From Hornefia butyriciproducens (GTDB lineage: Bacteria; Bacillota; Clostridia; Peptostreptococcales; Anaerovoracaceae): a stretch of DNA of 64,000 bases. Positions 32,823-42,694 of the stretch are shown piece by piece. The stretch lies in assembly GCF_009695915.1 (NCBI RefSeq), contig NZ_VUMZ01000002.1, forward strand, positions 124,001-188,000, in the 5' to 3' direction. Within the stretch, counting starts at the first letter, position 1, and the number at the start of each line of letters is the position of its first letter. Position numbers and translations under genes: made by a program. The notes beneath the pieces are model-generated. The model ran no database searches, was not told where the DNA came from, and was given only the letters and a program-made list of their open reading frames with translations.

Positions 32823-33983
32823 CTAATACTGAGACTTGCTTTCCTCGGAAAGAAGCTGCATAAGAGAAACACGGTTTTGGACGTTCAGTTTTTCGTAAAT
32901 ATGCTGAATGTGAGTTTTCACCGTGTTCAGACTGATAAAGGTCTGTTCCGCGATCTTGGCGTTGGTCAGCCCCTGAGAAATCAGTTTTGCAATCTCCCAC
33001 TCCCGATCCGTTAGTTTCTGCCGGATTCTGGAATATCCCAGTTTTTCGGACTCTGAGATATAAGAGGATTGGAAAATGAAGAGAAGATAATTCAGGCTGA
33101 TTTTGCTGAAGTTCTCATCGATGGAAATGAAGGAATTAATCCGAAATTCGAACAGGGCATTGTCGATGGGAATAGTGATGTGCTCGTTGTCAGTGACAAG
33201 TCGTTCCTGAAACTGTGTCATCACATACTGTACAGTGTGCAGATTCTCAGAGGCGGATTCATCTGACAACGGATCGCACTCGCGGAAAAGAGCATTGTAT
33301 ATGATATCGCAATACTTCTGGGCGCAATCGTTTGCTTGGACAACGTCCCTCTTGTTGTCTAATATCATGGCGCCGAAGTCTACATTTTGGTAGCAGGAGT
33401 TGAAGAGTTCCTCGGCAAGATGCCGACTTGTCTGGGAGATAGCAATCATATAGTGCTGTGCGATGAAGCGACTGAGCTCCTCAAGGATCCATATTTCATC
33501 CCGGGACAAAGGTCCTTCCTCTTCAGATCGATAGATGGAAATGACTCCAAGTCTGACCTTATCGTATACCAGATTCAGGATCGTCTGATAAGGAACATTT
33601 GCATCCCGCAGGAAGGAATGGTACCTGGCGCTGCGAGAATTTTTTTCCGGGAAGGCTTCTTCTACCTGAATGACCGGTCGGAAACGCAGTTGAGCAGGGA
33701 GATTACGAGCCCGAAAGGGGTCTAGATCCACGGCTCTGGTGTAATACTGTTCCAGCAGTTGTTCACTGAGACCGCGCGTGCGGATTTCGTTGAACCAGGT
33801 GTCCGGATTGGAACTGTTCAGTGTGGCAAAACTGGAATTCAGCGGGATAAAGGTCAGTTTATGAAACGGAAAATATCGGTCGATCAACTCCAGAACATGA
33901 TCCGGGTAGTTGGTATAGTCATTGGGCAGTTCATAGAGAAAATTCAATAATGCCGAAACTTCCTTGATGGATGACGGTTGCAT
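32823..33983 (-). CDS. LuxR-type helix-turn-helix regulator of the metabolic island
   Basis: A 386-residue regulator with a C-terminal LuxR/GerE DNA-binding domain: LTDREWEIAKLISQGLTN, then KIAEQTFISLNTVKTHIQHIYEKL, near residues 322-365 (quoted here as LTDREWEIAKLISQG and SLNTVKTHIQHIYEKLN). The first 300 residues resemble a GAF-like sensor and contain no response-regulator phosphorylation site that I can identify, so a small-molecule signal is likely. It is the only regulator in the island, is transcribed against the flow of the other genes, and a perfect 18-bp palindrome lies in its promoter, which suggests local control of the cluster. Confidence 0.85.
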   Translation of the reverse strand: MQPSSIKEVSALLNFLYELPNDYTNYPDHVLELIDRYFPFHKLTFIPLNSSFATLNSSNPDTWFNEIRTRGLSEQLLEQYYTRAVDLDPFRARNLPAQLRFRPVIQVEEAFPEKNSRSARYHSFLRDANVPYQTILNLVYDKVRLGVISIYRSEEEGPLSRDEIWILEELSRFIAQHYMIAISQTSRHLAEELFNSCYQNVDFGAMILDNKRDVVQANDCAQKYCDIIYNALFRECDPLSDESASENLHTVQYVMTQFQERLVTDNEHITIPIDNALFEFRINSFISIDENFSKISLNYLLFIFQSSYISESEKLGYSRIRQKLTDREWEIAKLISQGLTNAKIAEQTFISLNTVKTHIQHIYEKLNVQNRVSLMQLLSEESKSQY

Positions 33984-33995
33984 AATTTACTCCTT

Positions 33996-34025
33996 TTGTA
34001 CGTGCAATAGTTGTATTGATATTAT
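33996..34025 (+). promoter_or_regulatory. Candidate promoter of the Zn-ADH operon
   Basis: TTGTAC (33996-34001), an 18-base spacer and TATTAT (34020-34025), overlapping the divergent luxR leader. Moderately good match only. Confidence 0.4.
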
Positions 34026-34049
34026 ACAAAAAATGAAAGAAGATTGCAA
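34021..34049 (-). promoter_or_regulatory. Promoter of the luxR-type gene
   Basis: Minus strand TTGCAA (34049-34044), 17 bases, TATAAT (34026-34021). The -35 lies within the 18-bp palindrome. Confidence 0.75.
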
Positions 34050-34060
34050 TTAATTGCAAT
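34043..34060. promoter_or_regulatory. Perfect 18-bp palindrome, candidate LuxR-type operator
   Basis: ATTGCAATTAATTGCAAT, fully self-complementary, between the divergent luxR and Zn-ADH genes and overlapping the luxR -35 box. Binding there could repress luxR and activate the rightward operon. Confidence 0.65.
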
Positions 34061-34089
34061 ATGAGAGTGACCGAAACGGAGGTGTATCC

Positions 34090-35124
34090 ATGAAAGCACT
34101 GAGATTAGTGGAACCGAAGAATTTTCAGATCGTTGATATTCCGGAGCCGATCCAGGACGGAAACCATGTGATCATTGATGTGGAAAGGGTTGGACTGTGT
34201 GGCTCTGACCTTACGCTGTGGAAGGGAACCAGAATTTTCGGCAGTGGGCACATAATGGGTCATGAATACTGTGGGACGGTGGTTGATCCAGGGCCACGGA
34301 AAGATCTGTGCATTGGTGACAGAGTTGCCGGAATTCCTGCGAATTATTGTCGAAACTGCTTTTTTTGCAACAATGGAATGGAAAATTTGTGTAATGAAAC
34401 GGTCACAAAGGGTGGTCCCGGCGTGACGATTGATGGAGCGTGTACAGCCCGCTTTGCGGTTCTTGCAGACAAAGCATTCAAGCTGGGCAGCGGTGTGAAA
34501 CCGGAACTGGGTGCACTGGTAGAGCCTATCGCCAACGGGCATCACGCGGCGATCACCCGGGGAAACGTGCAGGCCGGGGAAAAGATCCTAATCATCGGCG
34601 GCGGCATCATAGCTATACTCACGGCATGGTGGGCAAAAAAACAAGGCGCTTATATTGTAATGTCTGAAATCAATGAGGGTAGGATTGCACACCTGAAGAA
34701 GTTCGGCGTGGCTGATGAAGTCGTCAATCCTATGGAAGAAGGATCGCTGAAGGCGGTTCAGGCGAAGACAAGAATCGGATTCGACAAGATCTTCGAGTGC
34801 AGCCATCCCAATGATAAGCTGTTTAACGAGACGCTGATTCCTATGGTGCGAAAAGGCGGGACAATAATTCAGGTCGGCAGCATGGAGGGTGTTCTCAGTT
34901 TCAATTTCTTCGCATTTCAATACAAAGAACTGTCGTATGTCTCTAGTTGGAGTATCACTGAAAATGATTTTACCGAAGCGATTTGGGCGGTTGAGAAATA
35001 TCCGGAAGAGTTTCTTCCGCATATCACCAGTGTGATCTCCATGGAAGAGGTTCAGTCGCGGATGACTGCAATGGCTTCCGGAAAACTTCAGGATGTCAAG
35101 GTTATAATTGATCCTCATCGGTAA
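34090..35124 (+). CDS. Zinc-dependent medium-chain alcohol dehydrogenase
   Basis: A 344-residue MDR-family polyol/threonine-dehydrogenase-like enzyme. Catalytic zinc ligands are visible in GLCGSDLTLW (Cys 38) and GHEYCGTVV; the structural zinc site is CRNCFFCNNGMENLC with four cysteines; the nucleotide loop is IIGGGIIAIL. Such enzymes oxidise secondary alcohols such as 2,3-butanediol, sorbitol or threonine. With the acetoin-type E1 nearby, a vicinal diol is an attractive substrate, but this is inference. ATG 34090 follows GGAGGTGTATCC; an upstream ATG lies inside the operator region. It heads the second, nine-gene half of the island. Confidence 0.9.
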   Translation: MKALRLVEPKNFQIVDIPEPIQDGNHVIIDVERVGLCGSDLTLWKGTRIFGSGHIMGHEYCGTVVDPGPRKDLCIGDRVAGIPANYCRNCFFCNNGMENLCNETVTKGGPGVTIDGACTARFAVLADKAFKLGSGVKPELGALVEPIANGHHAAITRGNVQAGEKILIIGGGIIAILTAWWAKKQGAYIVMSEINEGRIAHLKKFGVADEVVNPMEEGSLKAVQAKTRIGFDKIFECSHPNDKLFNETLIPMVRKGGTIIQVGSMEGVLSFNFFAFQYKELSYVSSWSITENDFTEAIWAVEKYPEEFLPHITSVISMEEVQSRMTAMASGKLQDVKVIIDPHR

Positions 35125-35147
35125 AGTGACAGAAAGGATTTTCAGCA

Positions 35148-36446
35148 GTGGATTACAAAAAAATTTACAGAGAAAAAATCGTTAGTGTAGGGGAAGCGCT
35201 TTCTCATATTCATCAGGGTGACCGCATTATGACTTCGCTCTGCGCACAGGCACCGTTCCTGTTGCTGAAGAATCTGCATAAGGTTGCTGGGGCAGGGGTA
35301 GGATTCAAAATATATAGCAACATGGATCTGTTTAACTATCCATACTTGGTGGAGGAAAAATACAGAGGCTTGATTGACGTGGACAGTCTGTTTGAGATGG
35401 ACGGTGACCGGGCTGGACATCGTAAGGGAATCGTGAACTATGTTCCGGGACACCTTCACGATGGGTCCTGGCGCTGGGCGGATTATTATAAACCGAACGT
35501 CTTTATAGGTGCAGTGTCCTCTATGGACGAGCATGGATTTTGCAGATTTTCCCTAAGCAACATACACGAAAAAGAGTTTGCACGCCGGGCGGATGTTGTG
35601 ATTTGCGAGGTGAATCCAAATCTGCCTCAAGTAAATGGGGATACAGAGATCCATATCAGTGATATTGATTACATCGTAGAGTCCAAGGAGCCGATTCCTG
35701 TTTTGCCGGAGACACTTAAATTGTCCAAGGAGGATGAAGCGATCGGGGGTTATGTTTCCACTCTGGTGAACGATGGCGATACCATCCAGCTGGGGATTGG
35801 CAAGATCCCGGATGCTGTGGCGAACGGACTGATGGAAAAACAGGACCTTGGAGTGCATACAGAGCTGATGACCGATGCCATCTATCGATTGACGGAAGCC
35901 GGGGTAGTAACGAATAGGAAGAAAACACTCTTTCGCGGAAAGAGCATCGCAACATTCGCTTTGGGAAGTCAAAAACTGTATGATATGATGCACCAGAATC
36001 CGGGTGTATGGATCATGCCGGGGGATCTGGTCAATGATTCCCATATCATTGCTAAGAATGACAATATGGTGTCAATCAATACGGCTATCGAGGTGGATCT
36101 CACCGGTCAGGTGTGTTCGGAATCCATCGGAACTTTGCAGTACAGCGGCACCGGCGGTGCCGTGGATACTTCTGCAGGAGCAGGAGCATCAAAGGGCGGG
36201 CGGTCTATTATTTGTCTGCATTCTACTGCCAAGAAAGGAGAGTGCTCCACAATCAATGCCATGCATACCCCCGGAGCCATTGTCACTCTTTCTCGAAACA
36301 ATGTGGATTACGTCGTCACAGAGTACGGGATTGCACCCATGCGGGGACGTAATATCCGACAGAGGATACAAAATCTGATTGCGGTGGCTCATCCGGACTT
36401 CCGGACGGAAATCAGAAAGGACGCAGAAAAATATCAACTTTGGTAA
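35148..36446 (+). CDS. Acetyl-CoA hydrolase/CoA-transferase family protein (4-hydroxybutyrate/butyryl-CoA transferase-like)
   Basis: A 432-residue CoA-transferase, the usual length for the AbfT/But group. The glutamate expected to form the CoA thioester is Glu 239 in GVHTELMTD; the oxyanion/glycine-rich segment ESIGTLQYSGTGGAVD and the later EYGIAPMRGRN are intact. It starts with GTG, 11 bases after AAAGGA. It would exchange CoA between the acyl-CoA made in this pathway and acetate, so the organic acid is excreted while acetyl-CoA is recovered. It could equally activate the incoming acid. The pair with the downstream acyl-CoA dehydrogenase recalls butyrate-forming modules. Confidence 0.9.
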   Translation: MDYKKIYREKIVSVGEALSHIHQGDRIMTSLCAQAPFLLLKNLHKVAGAGVGFKIYSNMDLFNYPYLVEEKYRGLIDVDSLFEMDGDRAGHRKGIVNYVPGHLHDGSWRWADYYKPNVFIGAVSSMDEHGFCRFSLSNIHEKEFARRADVVICEVNPNLPQVNGDTEIHISDIDYIVESKEPIPVLPETLKLSKEDEAIGGYVSTLVNDGDTIQLGIGKIPDAVANGLMEKQDLGVHTELMTDAIYRLTEAGVVTNRKKTLFRGKSIATFALGSQKLYDMMHQNPGVWIMPGDLVNDSHIIAKNDNMVSINTAIEVDLTGQVCSESIGTLQYSGTGGAVDTSAGAGASKGGRSIICLHSTAKKGECSTINAMHTPGAIVTLSRNNVDYVVTEYGIAPMRGRNIRQRIQNLIAVAHPDFRTEIRKDAEKYQLW

Positions 36447-36457
36447 GGAGGCCATGA

Positions 36458-37597
36458 ATGAATTTTGAACTGACAAAAAGACAGGAATTCGTGCGGAAAC
36501 TGGTGCGGCGTTTTGTGGAAAACGAGGTAGCACCTATCGCGGCAGAGATTGACCAGGAACATCGCTTTCCTCGGGAGACCATTGATAAGATGGGTAAACT
36601 GGGGATGATGGGAATTGCCTATCCCAAGAAATACGGCGGGGCCGGCGCGGATTACGTTTCCTATATCATCACTATTGAAGAAATTGCCAAGGCGTGTGCC
36701 ACAACAGCCACGGCTTTTGCCTGCCACAACTCTCTCTGTTGTTGGCCTATTTACACTTTTGGCAGTGAGGAGCAGAAGATGAAATATCTGCCGGAACTCT
36801 TTTCCGGACGGAAACTGGGTGCCTTCGGACTGACTGAGCCGGGAGCAGGCTCCGATGCGGGAAGCCAGCAGACCAAGGCGGTTTTGGAAAACGGTGAATG
36901 GGTACTGAACGGAACTAAGTGCTTTATCACAAACGGTGGTCAGGCTCAGGTATACGTCATCATTGCTCAGACCGACAAGGATCTGGGAAACAAAGGTATT
37001 TCTGCCTTCATTGTGGAGGATACGGATCCGGGATTTTCCATCGGCAAGATCGAATCGAAGATGGGCATCCGGGGATCAGCGACGGCAGAATTGGTGTTCC
37101 AGGATTGTCGCATACCGGAGGACAGACTTCTGGGGAAATACAATCGTGGTTTCAACATTGCTATGGAAATCGTAGATGGCGGACGGATCGGCGTTGCTGC
37201 GGAGGCAGTGGGTATTGCTGAGGGAGCATTGGAAACAACTGTTGAATATATGAAGCAAAGAAGACAGTTCGGTAAACCTCTGACTAAATTCCAAGGACTC
37301 CAGTTTGATATTGCAGAGATGAAGGCCAGAACAGAATGCGCCAGAATGATCTGCTATAAGGCGGCTCAGGAAAAGAATGATGGACTTCCCTATATAATGG
37401 ATGCATCTATTGCTAAATACTATGCTGCAGAGACGGCAATGTTTGTCACCACAAAGGCTGTACAGTTGCATGGCGGATACGGGTATACAGAGGACTATCC
37501 GGTAGAGCGGATGATGCGGGATGCGAAGATCACCGAGATCTATGAAGGAACATCGGAAATTCAGAAAATGATTATTGCCGGGCAGGTATTTAAATAG
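36458..37597 (+). CDS. Acyl-CoA dehydrogenase (Bcd-like)
   Basis: A 379-residue FAD enzyme of short-chain butyryl-CoA dehydrogenase length, with FGLTEPGAGSDAG, MGIRGSATAEL, RRQFGKPL and YEGTSEIQKM carrying the catalytic glutamate near residue 367. It is followed directly by etfB and etfA, the arrangement of electron-bifurcating Bcd-Etf complexes. It could reduce an enoyl-CoA with NADH while reducing ferredoxin, or oxidise the acyl-CoA from the E1/E2 complex. It differs from the larger fusion dehydrogenase at 11.4 kb, which lacks a full ETF. AAGGAGG precedes the start. Confidence 0.94.
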   Translation: MNFELTKRQEFVRKLVRRFVENEVAPIAAEIDQEHRFPRETIDKMGKLGMMGIAYPKKYGGAGADYVSYIITIEEIAKACATTATAFACHNSLCCWPIYTFGSEEQKMKYLPELFSGRKLGAFGLTEPGAGSDAGSQQTKAVLENGEWVLNGTKCFITNGGQAQVYVIIAQTDKDLGNKGISAFIVEDTDPGFSIGKIESKMGIRGSATAELVFQDCRIPEDRLLGKYNRGFNIAMEIVDGGRIGVAAEAVGIAEGALETTVEYMKQRRQFGKPLTKFQGLQFDIAEMKARTECARMICYKAAQEKNDGLPYIMDASIAKYYAAETAMFVTTKAVQLHGGYGYTEDYPVERMMRDAKITEIYEGTSEIQKMIIAGQVFK

Positions 37598-37618
37598 AGT
37601 GTTACAGGAGGAAAGAAG

Positions 37619-38422
37619 ATGGCTTATAAAGTTATTGTATGTGCCAAGCAGGTACCTGACACTAATGTTATTAGAATCGATCCCAAAACAGGGACACTGA
37701 TTCGTCAGGGCGTTCCGAGCATATTGAACCCTGATGATGCAAATGCGCTAGAAGGTGCTTTGACCCTGAAGGACCGCTATCCCGGATCCACCGTCACGGT
37801 GGTGACTATGGGACCACCTCAGGCAAAGGATATTCTGATCGAGGCGATCGCCATGGGAGCGGATAAGGGCGTCCTGTTGACGGATCGCGCAGTTGGTGGT
37901 TCGGATACATGGGCGACATCCAATGCTCTGGCAGGAGTGATTCAGTATCTGGGGAACTTTGATATTCTTATTGGCGGTCGGCAGGCTATTGATGGGGATA
38001 CGGCGCAGGTAGGACCGCAGATCGCTGAGAAACTGGGGATCCCTCAGGTCACTTATGTAGAGGGTCTGGAAATAGAAGAGGACGGTCGCACGGTTCTCGC
38101 CAAACGGCAACTGGAGGATGGATACGAGACAGTCGAGGTTGCCCTTCCTTGCATGTTAACTTGCGTGAAGGAATTAAATGAGCCCCGATATATGACTTAT
38201 GCGGGAATTTTTGATGAAGAAATGGATGAAAAAATTATCACCTTGAGTGCCACGGATGTGAACCTGGATCCTGCGATTGTCGGTCTTAAGGCTTCTCCAA
38301 CCAATGTGTTCCGTTCCTTTACACCTAAACCGAAGGGACGAGGGATCATGCTGGACGGGAGCGACGAGAAGGAACTGGCGACCAGACTTCTGGTCAATCT
38401 GAAAGCAAAGCATGTGATCTAA
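37619..38422 (+). CDS. etfB: Electron transfer flavoprotein beta subunit (bifurcating type)
   Basis: A 267-residue ETF beta subunit beginning [17 protein letters not shown] and containing [26 protein letters not shown] and [13 protein letters not shown]. These features match the NADH-binding, FAD-containing beta subunit of bifurcating clostridial ETFs rather than the AMP-binding type of respiratory ETFs, as far as motif memory allows. It sits between the acyl-CoA dehydrogenase and etfA with short gaps, and has a GGAGGAAAGAAG ribosome site. Confidence 0.94.
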   Translation: MAYKVIVCAKQVPDTNVIRIDPKTGTLIRQGVPSILNPDDANALEGALTLKDRYPGSTVTVVTMGPPQAKDILIEAIAMGADKGVLLTDRAVGGSDTWATSNALAGVIQYLGNFDILIGGRQAIDGDTAQVGPQIAEKLGIPQVTYVEGLEIEEDGRTVLAKRQLEDGYETVEVALPCMLTCVKELNEPRYMTYAGIFDEEMDEKIITLSATDVNLDPAIVGLKASPTNVFRSFTPKPKGRGIMLDGSDEKELATRLLVNLKAKHVI

Positions 38423-38433
38423 GGGGGACAAAA

Positions 38434-39546
38434 ATGAATCGTTTTGAAGAATATAAAGACATTTGGGTATTTGCAGAGCAACGTGACGGAAAACTGGCTA
38501 ATGTCGCCCTGGAGTTGATCGGCGAAGGACGGCGACTCTCCAGAGATATGGAGAGGAATACAAAGGTGTATGCTATTTTGGCAGGCACCCAAGAGGATGT
38601 GGACTCCCTGGCGAAGGAGTGCTTCGAATACGGTGCAGATGGCGTGATCTCCTTGCAGCATCCTTTGTTGAAGCAATACACCACTGATGCTTACACAAAA
38701 GCCCTGACAGAGTTGATCATCCAGCGCAAGCCGGAGATCGTTATCTATGGAGCTACTCATATCGGACGAGATCTTGCGCCGCGGATCGCAGCTCGTGTCA
38801 ACACCGGACTTACGGCAGACTGCACTCATCTAGATGTGAACCTGGATAAATATGTTGATTACGCAAATAAGAATACCACATTGGATACTAGCAAAATTGA
38901 TCCGGCATCAGATGACGGGGGCCTGAAGATGACCCGTCCAGCGTTTGGCGGGAATCTGATGGCGACTATTATCTGCCCTAATACAAGGCCGCAGATGTCA
39001 ACAGTGCGCCCTGGCGTCATGCAGAGGCTGGAACGAGATCCTCAGGCAGATGGGGAAGTAGAAGTGGTTGTGCCCCAGTTGGAAGAGAAGGATATTCGGG
39101 TCAAAGTCTTGGAGGTTATCAAGTCGGCGAAGGAAATGGTTTCTTTAACGGACGCAGATATTATCTGTTCCGGCGGACGGGGACTGGGCGGCCCGGAGGG
39201 CTTCGAGCTTATGCGGAGATTTGCTGAGAAAACCGGCGGTGTGGTGGGAGCCTCCCGTGCGGCGGTGGATAGTGGCTGGATTGATCATTCTCATCAGGTT
39301 GGGCAGACAGGAACTACAGTGAAACCGAAAATTTACTTTGCCTGCGGTATCTCCGGCGCAATTCAGCACTTAGCCGGCATGCAGACTTCGGATATCATTG
39401 TAGCCATTAACAAGGATCCGGATGCGCCCATCTTCACGGTTGCAGATTTTGGCATCGTGGGGGATCTGTACAAGGTGGTTCCGACGATCATTAATTTGTG
39501 GGACGATGCTGAGGAACTCTACGAGACAGATTTAAGGAGGCAGTAG
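38434..39546 (+). CDS. etfA: Electron transfer flavoprotein alpha subunit
   Basis: A 370-residue ETF alpha subunit. The C-terminal FAD domain has [39 protein letters not shown] and [13 protein letters not shown]; the N-terminal half has [12 protein letters not shown] and [14 protein letters not shown]. An N-terminal ferredoxin domain, seen in some ETF alpha fusions, is absent. It ends one base before the E3 gene. Partner of the preceding EtfB and of the Bcd-like enzyme. Confidence 0.95.
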   Translation: MNRFEEYKDIWVFAEQRDGKLANVALELIGEGRRLSRDMERNTKVYAILAGTQEDVDSLAKECFEYGADGVISLQHPLLKQYTTDAYTKALTELIIQRKPEIVIYGATHIGRDLAPRIAARVNTGLTADCTHLDVNLDKYVDYANKNTTLDTSKIDPASDDGGLKMTRPAFGGNLMATIICPNTRPQMSTVRPGVMQRLERDPQADGEVEVVVPQLEEKDIRVKVLEVIKSAKEMVSLTDADIICSGGRGLGGPEGFELMRRFAEKTGGVVGASRAAVDSGWIDHSHQVGQTGTTVKPKIYFACGISGAIQHLAGMQTSDIIVAINKDPDAPIFTVADFGIVGDLYKVVPTIINLWDDAEELYETDLRRQ

Positions 39547-39547
39547 A

Positions 39548-40954
39548 ATGAGCAGAAAAAAAGTAGCAGTGATCGGTGGGGGTCCCGGTGGCTATATTGC
39601 CGCCATTCGGGCGGCGCAGTTGGGTGCAGAGGTCTCTGTGATTGAAATGGATAAATTGGGCGGAACCTGCCTAAATATTGGATGTATTCCTACAAAGTGT
39701 ATGCTTCACAGCGCAGAGCTTCTGGAGCAGATCCGGATTCAGGGTCCTCAGATAGGTGTGGATGTGGAGGGAGCGCAGATCAACTTTCCCCAGGTGATGG
39801 CAAATAAGGATAAGGTATCCTCCCAACTGGTAAATGGAATAGGCGGGCTGATGCACGCCAATGGAGTCAGTGTGATTTACGGGAAAGCAAGTTTTGTGGC
39901 TCCTGGGGAACTGGAGATAGAGGGCGCCAATGGCGAGACGGAGCCTGTAGAAGCAGATGCGGTGATTTTGGCTACGGGTTCCGTCAACGCGACGCCTCCT
40001 ATCCCCGGAGTGAATTCCACTTCAGCGTGTCTGGATTCGACGGGAATGCTTTCCCTGACGGAACTGCCGAAGAGCCTGGTGGTCATTGGAGCAGGTGTGA
40101 TCGGTTTAGAACTGGCCTGCGCCTACGCATCCTTTGGAACAAAGGTAACCGTGGTGGAGGCCATGGATCATGCACTTCCTATGTTGGACAGAGAGATCAC
40201 GGCAGTGGGCATGCGCCACATGAAAGGCATGGGGATCGATATCCGGATGGGAACACCGGTTAAGTCCATTGAAGAGACAACGGAGGGTGCCCGTGTAATA
40301 TGTGAGAAGAAAAACGGGGAAGAGGTTTCTTTCCAAGCGGAAAAAGTCCTGGTCGCTGTAGGAAGGAAGGCGAATACAGAGTTTCTGAAACTGGCGGCGG
40401 GCGGTATTGAAAACAACAAAGGGAAGATTATCGTAGATGATCATATGAGGACGAATGTGGAAGGAATCTACGCCATTGGAGACTGCGTGGAAGGACATGC
40501 TCAACTTGCTCATACGGCTTCCTGTATGGGTGAGGTCGCTGCAGAGAATATCATGGGGATAGATTCTGTGTACGATGAGTCCACCAATCCCACCTGCGTA
40601 TATATGGAGCCGGAGGCGGCGGCAGTGGGGCTTCGGGAGGATCAGCTTGAAGAAGGAAGCTATAAAGTTGGGAAGTTTCCTATGCTCGCCAATGGAAAAG
40701 CCATAATCATGAACGGTGGAGAGGGCTTGGTGAAAATCATTGCAAATGCTGAGACAGAAAAAATCCTCGGTATGCATATCATCGGACCGAGAGCGACGGA
40801 TTTGATTGCTGAGGGCGCTGTGGCAATTCGTATGGGCATGACAGTAGAGCAGTTGATCACAACGATTCACTCTCACCCGACTATCTCAGAAACGGTTCGA
40901 GAAGCGGCACTTGATTTGCAGGGGCGTACCCTGAACATGCCGCCTGTAAGGTGA
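39548..40954 (+). CDS. lpdA: Dihydrolipoyl dehydrogenase (E3)
   Basis: Re-oxidises dihydrolipoamide of the lipoyl carrier with NAD. The 468-residue flavoprotein has the FAD loop IGGGPGGYIAAIRAAQLGA, the redox disulfide in GGTCLNIGCIPTK, the NAD domain IGAGVIGLELA and the C-terminal dimer motif HSHPTISE with the catalytic His-Glu pair. No N-terminal lipoyl domain is fused, in keeping with the separate lipoyl protein. It lies in the second operon half, five genes from E1 beta, but completes the E1-E2-E3 set. Confidence 0.96.
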   Translation: MSRKKVAVIGGGPGGYIAAIRAAQLGAEVSVIEMDKLGGTCLNIGCIPTKCMLHSAELLEQIRIQGPQIGVDVEGAQINFPQVMANKDKVSSQLVNGIGGLMHANGVSVIYGKASFVAPGELEIEGANGETEPVEADAVILATGSVNATPPIPGVNSTSACLDSTGMLSLTELPKSLVVIGAGVIGLELACAYASFGTKVTVVEAMDHALPMLDREITAVGMRHMKGMGIDIRMGTPVKSIEETTEGARVICEKKNGEEVSFQAEKVLVAVGRKANTEFLKLAAGGIENNKGKIIVDDHMRTNVEGIYAIGDCVEGHAQLAHTASCMGEVAAENIMGIDSVYDESTNPTCVYMEPEAAAVGLREDQLEEGSYKVGKFPMLANGKAIIMNGGEGLVKIIANAETEKILGMHIIGPRATDLIAEGAVAIRMGMTVEQLITTIHSHPTISETVREAALDLQGRTLNMPPVR

Positions 40955-40959
40955 TAAAT

Positions 40960-41688
40960 ATGGATTGCAAAATAACATTAAGCGTCAATGCAGGTGTTTC
41001 GATACAGATTGAGGGGAAGAAGATTCTTGTGGATGCGTTCTTCGAGGCGGCGGATGAAGGGATTTCTGTGATGACACAGGAGTTGTTTCACCGCGTTATG
41101 GAGGCGCCGGAATTTCAAAATGCGAACTGCCTTTTCTTCACACATGCCCACAAGGATCATTATTCCGCTGGGATGACGAAGGCATATCTGGAAAACTATC
41201 CGGAGTGCCTTCTGATTGGCCCAGAGACTGTTTCTCCGGATGAGACCATTCGAAACCCAAGGGTTGTTTTATCTGAAGATGTCTCTATGAAAATCCATGG
41301 AATAGATTTCGACTTCTTCTCGCTGCTTCATGAGGGTGGTCCCTCAAAGGAAACTCCGCATTTTGGATGTATGATCTCTGTGGGGGGGAAAACCATTTTG
41401 ATGCCTGGCGATGGGAAACTTTTCACGGAGGAACTGGCAGCGAAGGTGAAAGGAAGAGAGATCAATCTGGCCATCTTGGACTTCCCTTGGCTGACTGCGC
41501 CGGGAGGCATTGATTATGTATATGGAAAAATAAATCCGTCGAATGTGATTCTGTACCATCTTCCTACGCCGGAGGATGATAAATTCCGTTATCTTGCGGC
41601 AGTGGACTATGCTTTGGCAAAACTTCCGGAGGAGAAGAACGCCCAGATTCTGTGCCGACCGCTGCAGACAATAGAAGTCCATCTATAA
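40960..41688 (+). CDS. MBL-fold metallohydrolase
   Basis: A 242-residue metallo-beta-lactamase-fold protein with THAHKDHYS (metal-binding HxHxDH near residue 64), HEGGPSKETPHFG and MPGDGKLF. It resembles the UlaG/YtnP-type hydrolases in outline only. ATG 40960 follows AAGGTGA at five bases; the open frame begins three codons earlier at a GTG inside that site. Gap to lpdA is five bases. A thioesterase, lactonase or ring-opening hydrolase role in this pathway is possible, but no substrate can be named. Confidence 0.75.
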   Translation: MDCKITLSVNAGVSIQIEGKKILVDAFFEAADEGISVMTQELFHRVMEAPEFQNANCLFFTHAHKDHYSAGMTKAYLENYPECLLIGPETVSPDETIRNPRVVLSEDVSMKIHGIDFDFFSLLHEGGPSKETPHFGCMISVGGKTILMPGDGKLFTEELAAKVKGREINLAILDFPWLTAPGGIDYVYGKINPSNVILYHLPTPEDDKFRYLAAVDYALAKLPEEKNAQILCRPLQTIEVHL

Positions 41689-41699
41689 GGAGGAAAATT

Positions 41700-42683
41700 A
41701 TGGTGACATATATGGAAACAGGATCAATTGATCCCCGATACAATCTGGCTTTCGAGGAGTATGTTCTTTGTCACCGGACCACAGGCGATATTCTCATTCT
41801 GTGGCAGAACGAGAATTCTGTGATCATCGGACAGAATCAGAATACGTTGGAGGAAATCAATGTTCCCTTTGTGGAAAAGCACCACATCAATGTGGTTCGC
41901 CGGACGACTGGCGGGGGCGCAGTGTATCACGATCTGGGGAATCTGAACTATTCATTCATCACAGATCTGGAGGACCCGGAAAAGCTTACAATAAATAAGT
42001 TTACAATACCGGTCATCAATGCTCTGGAGCAGTTGCATGTACATGCGGCGGCTTCCGGCCGAAATGATATTCTCATTGACGGGCGTAAAATTTCCGGCAC
42101 GGCTCAACGTATTGAAAAAAGCAGAATACTGCACCATGGAACTTTGCTGTTTCGCTCTAATCCGGGGATGATTGACGGAGCGTTGAACGTTGATCCGCAT
42201 AAGTTCCGTTCGAAGAGTGCTAAGTCAGTGAAGAGCAGAGTAGGTAATATCGCGGATTATATCGACGAAGATATGACCCTCCGGGAGTTTTGGGAGCATT
42301 TGAAGGAATCCCTTTCCGGGGAGGGCTTTGTGCAGGGCTCTCTGACAAAGGAGGAACTGAGGGGCGTAGAGGCGCTGAAGAGGGATAAGTACGATACATG
42401 GGAATGGAATTACGGCAGGTCTCCGGAGTTTCAGATGCATCACAAGAGTTACTGGGACGGAGGTGCTCTTGAGATCTACGGAGATATGAAAAAAGGAAGG
42501 ATCGAAGCCCTCAAAATATATGGCGATTTTCTGGCAGTGAAATCCATGGAGGAAATTATTCCTTTGTTTACCGGAAAGGAGTTTACTAGGGCAGCTTGCA
42601 AAGGGGTCCTGGATGGAATCAGACTGTCGGATTATTTTGGGACGATCACAGAAGAAGAAATTTTATCAACAATGTTTGAATAG
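41700..42683 (+). CDS. lplA: Lipoate-protein ligase A
   Basis: Activates free lipoate with ATP and attaches it to the lipoyl protein. The 327-residue ligase has RRTTGGGAVYHDLGN, the lysine in GRKISGTAQR and the C-terminal accessory domain of full-length LplA (about residues 250-327). AAGGAGGAAAATT precedes ATG 41700. Its presence inside the island means that the cluster carries its own lipoylation enzyme; no lipA/lipB synthesis genes are seen, so lipoate must come from outside or from other loci. Confidence 0.94.
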   Translation: MVTYMETGSIDPRYNLAFEEYVLCHRTTGDILILWQNENSVIIGQNQNTLEEINVPFVEKHHINVVRRTTGGGAVYHDLGNLNYSFITDLEDPEKLTINKFTIPVINALEQLHVHAAASGRNDILIDGRKISGTAQRIEKSRILHHGTLLFRSNPGMIDGALNVDPHKFRSKSAKSVKSRVGNIADYIDEDMTLREFWEHLKESLSGEGFVQGSLTKEELRGVEALKRDKYDTWEWNYGRSPEFQMHHKSYWDGGALEIYGDMKKGRIEALKIYGDFLAVKSMEEIIPLFTGKEFTRAACKGVLDGIRLSDYFGTITEEEILSTMFE

Positions 42684-42694
42684 GAGGAAAAGTT

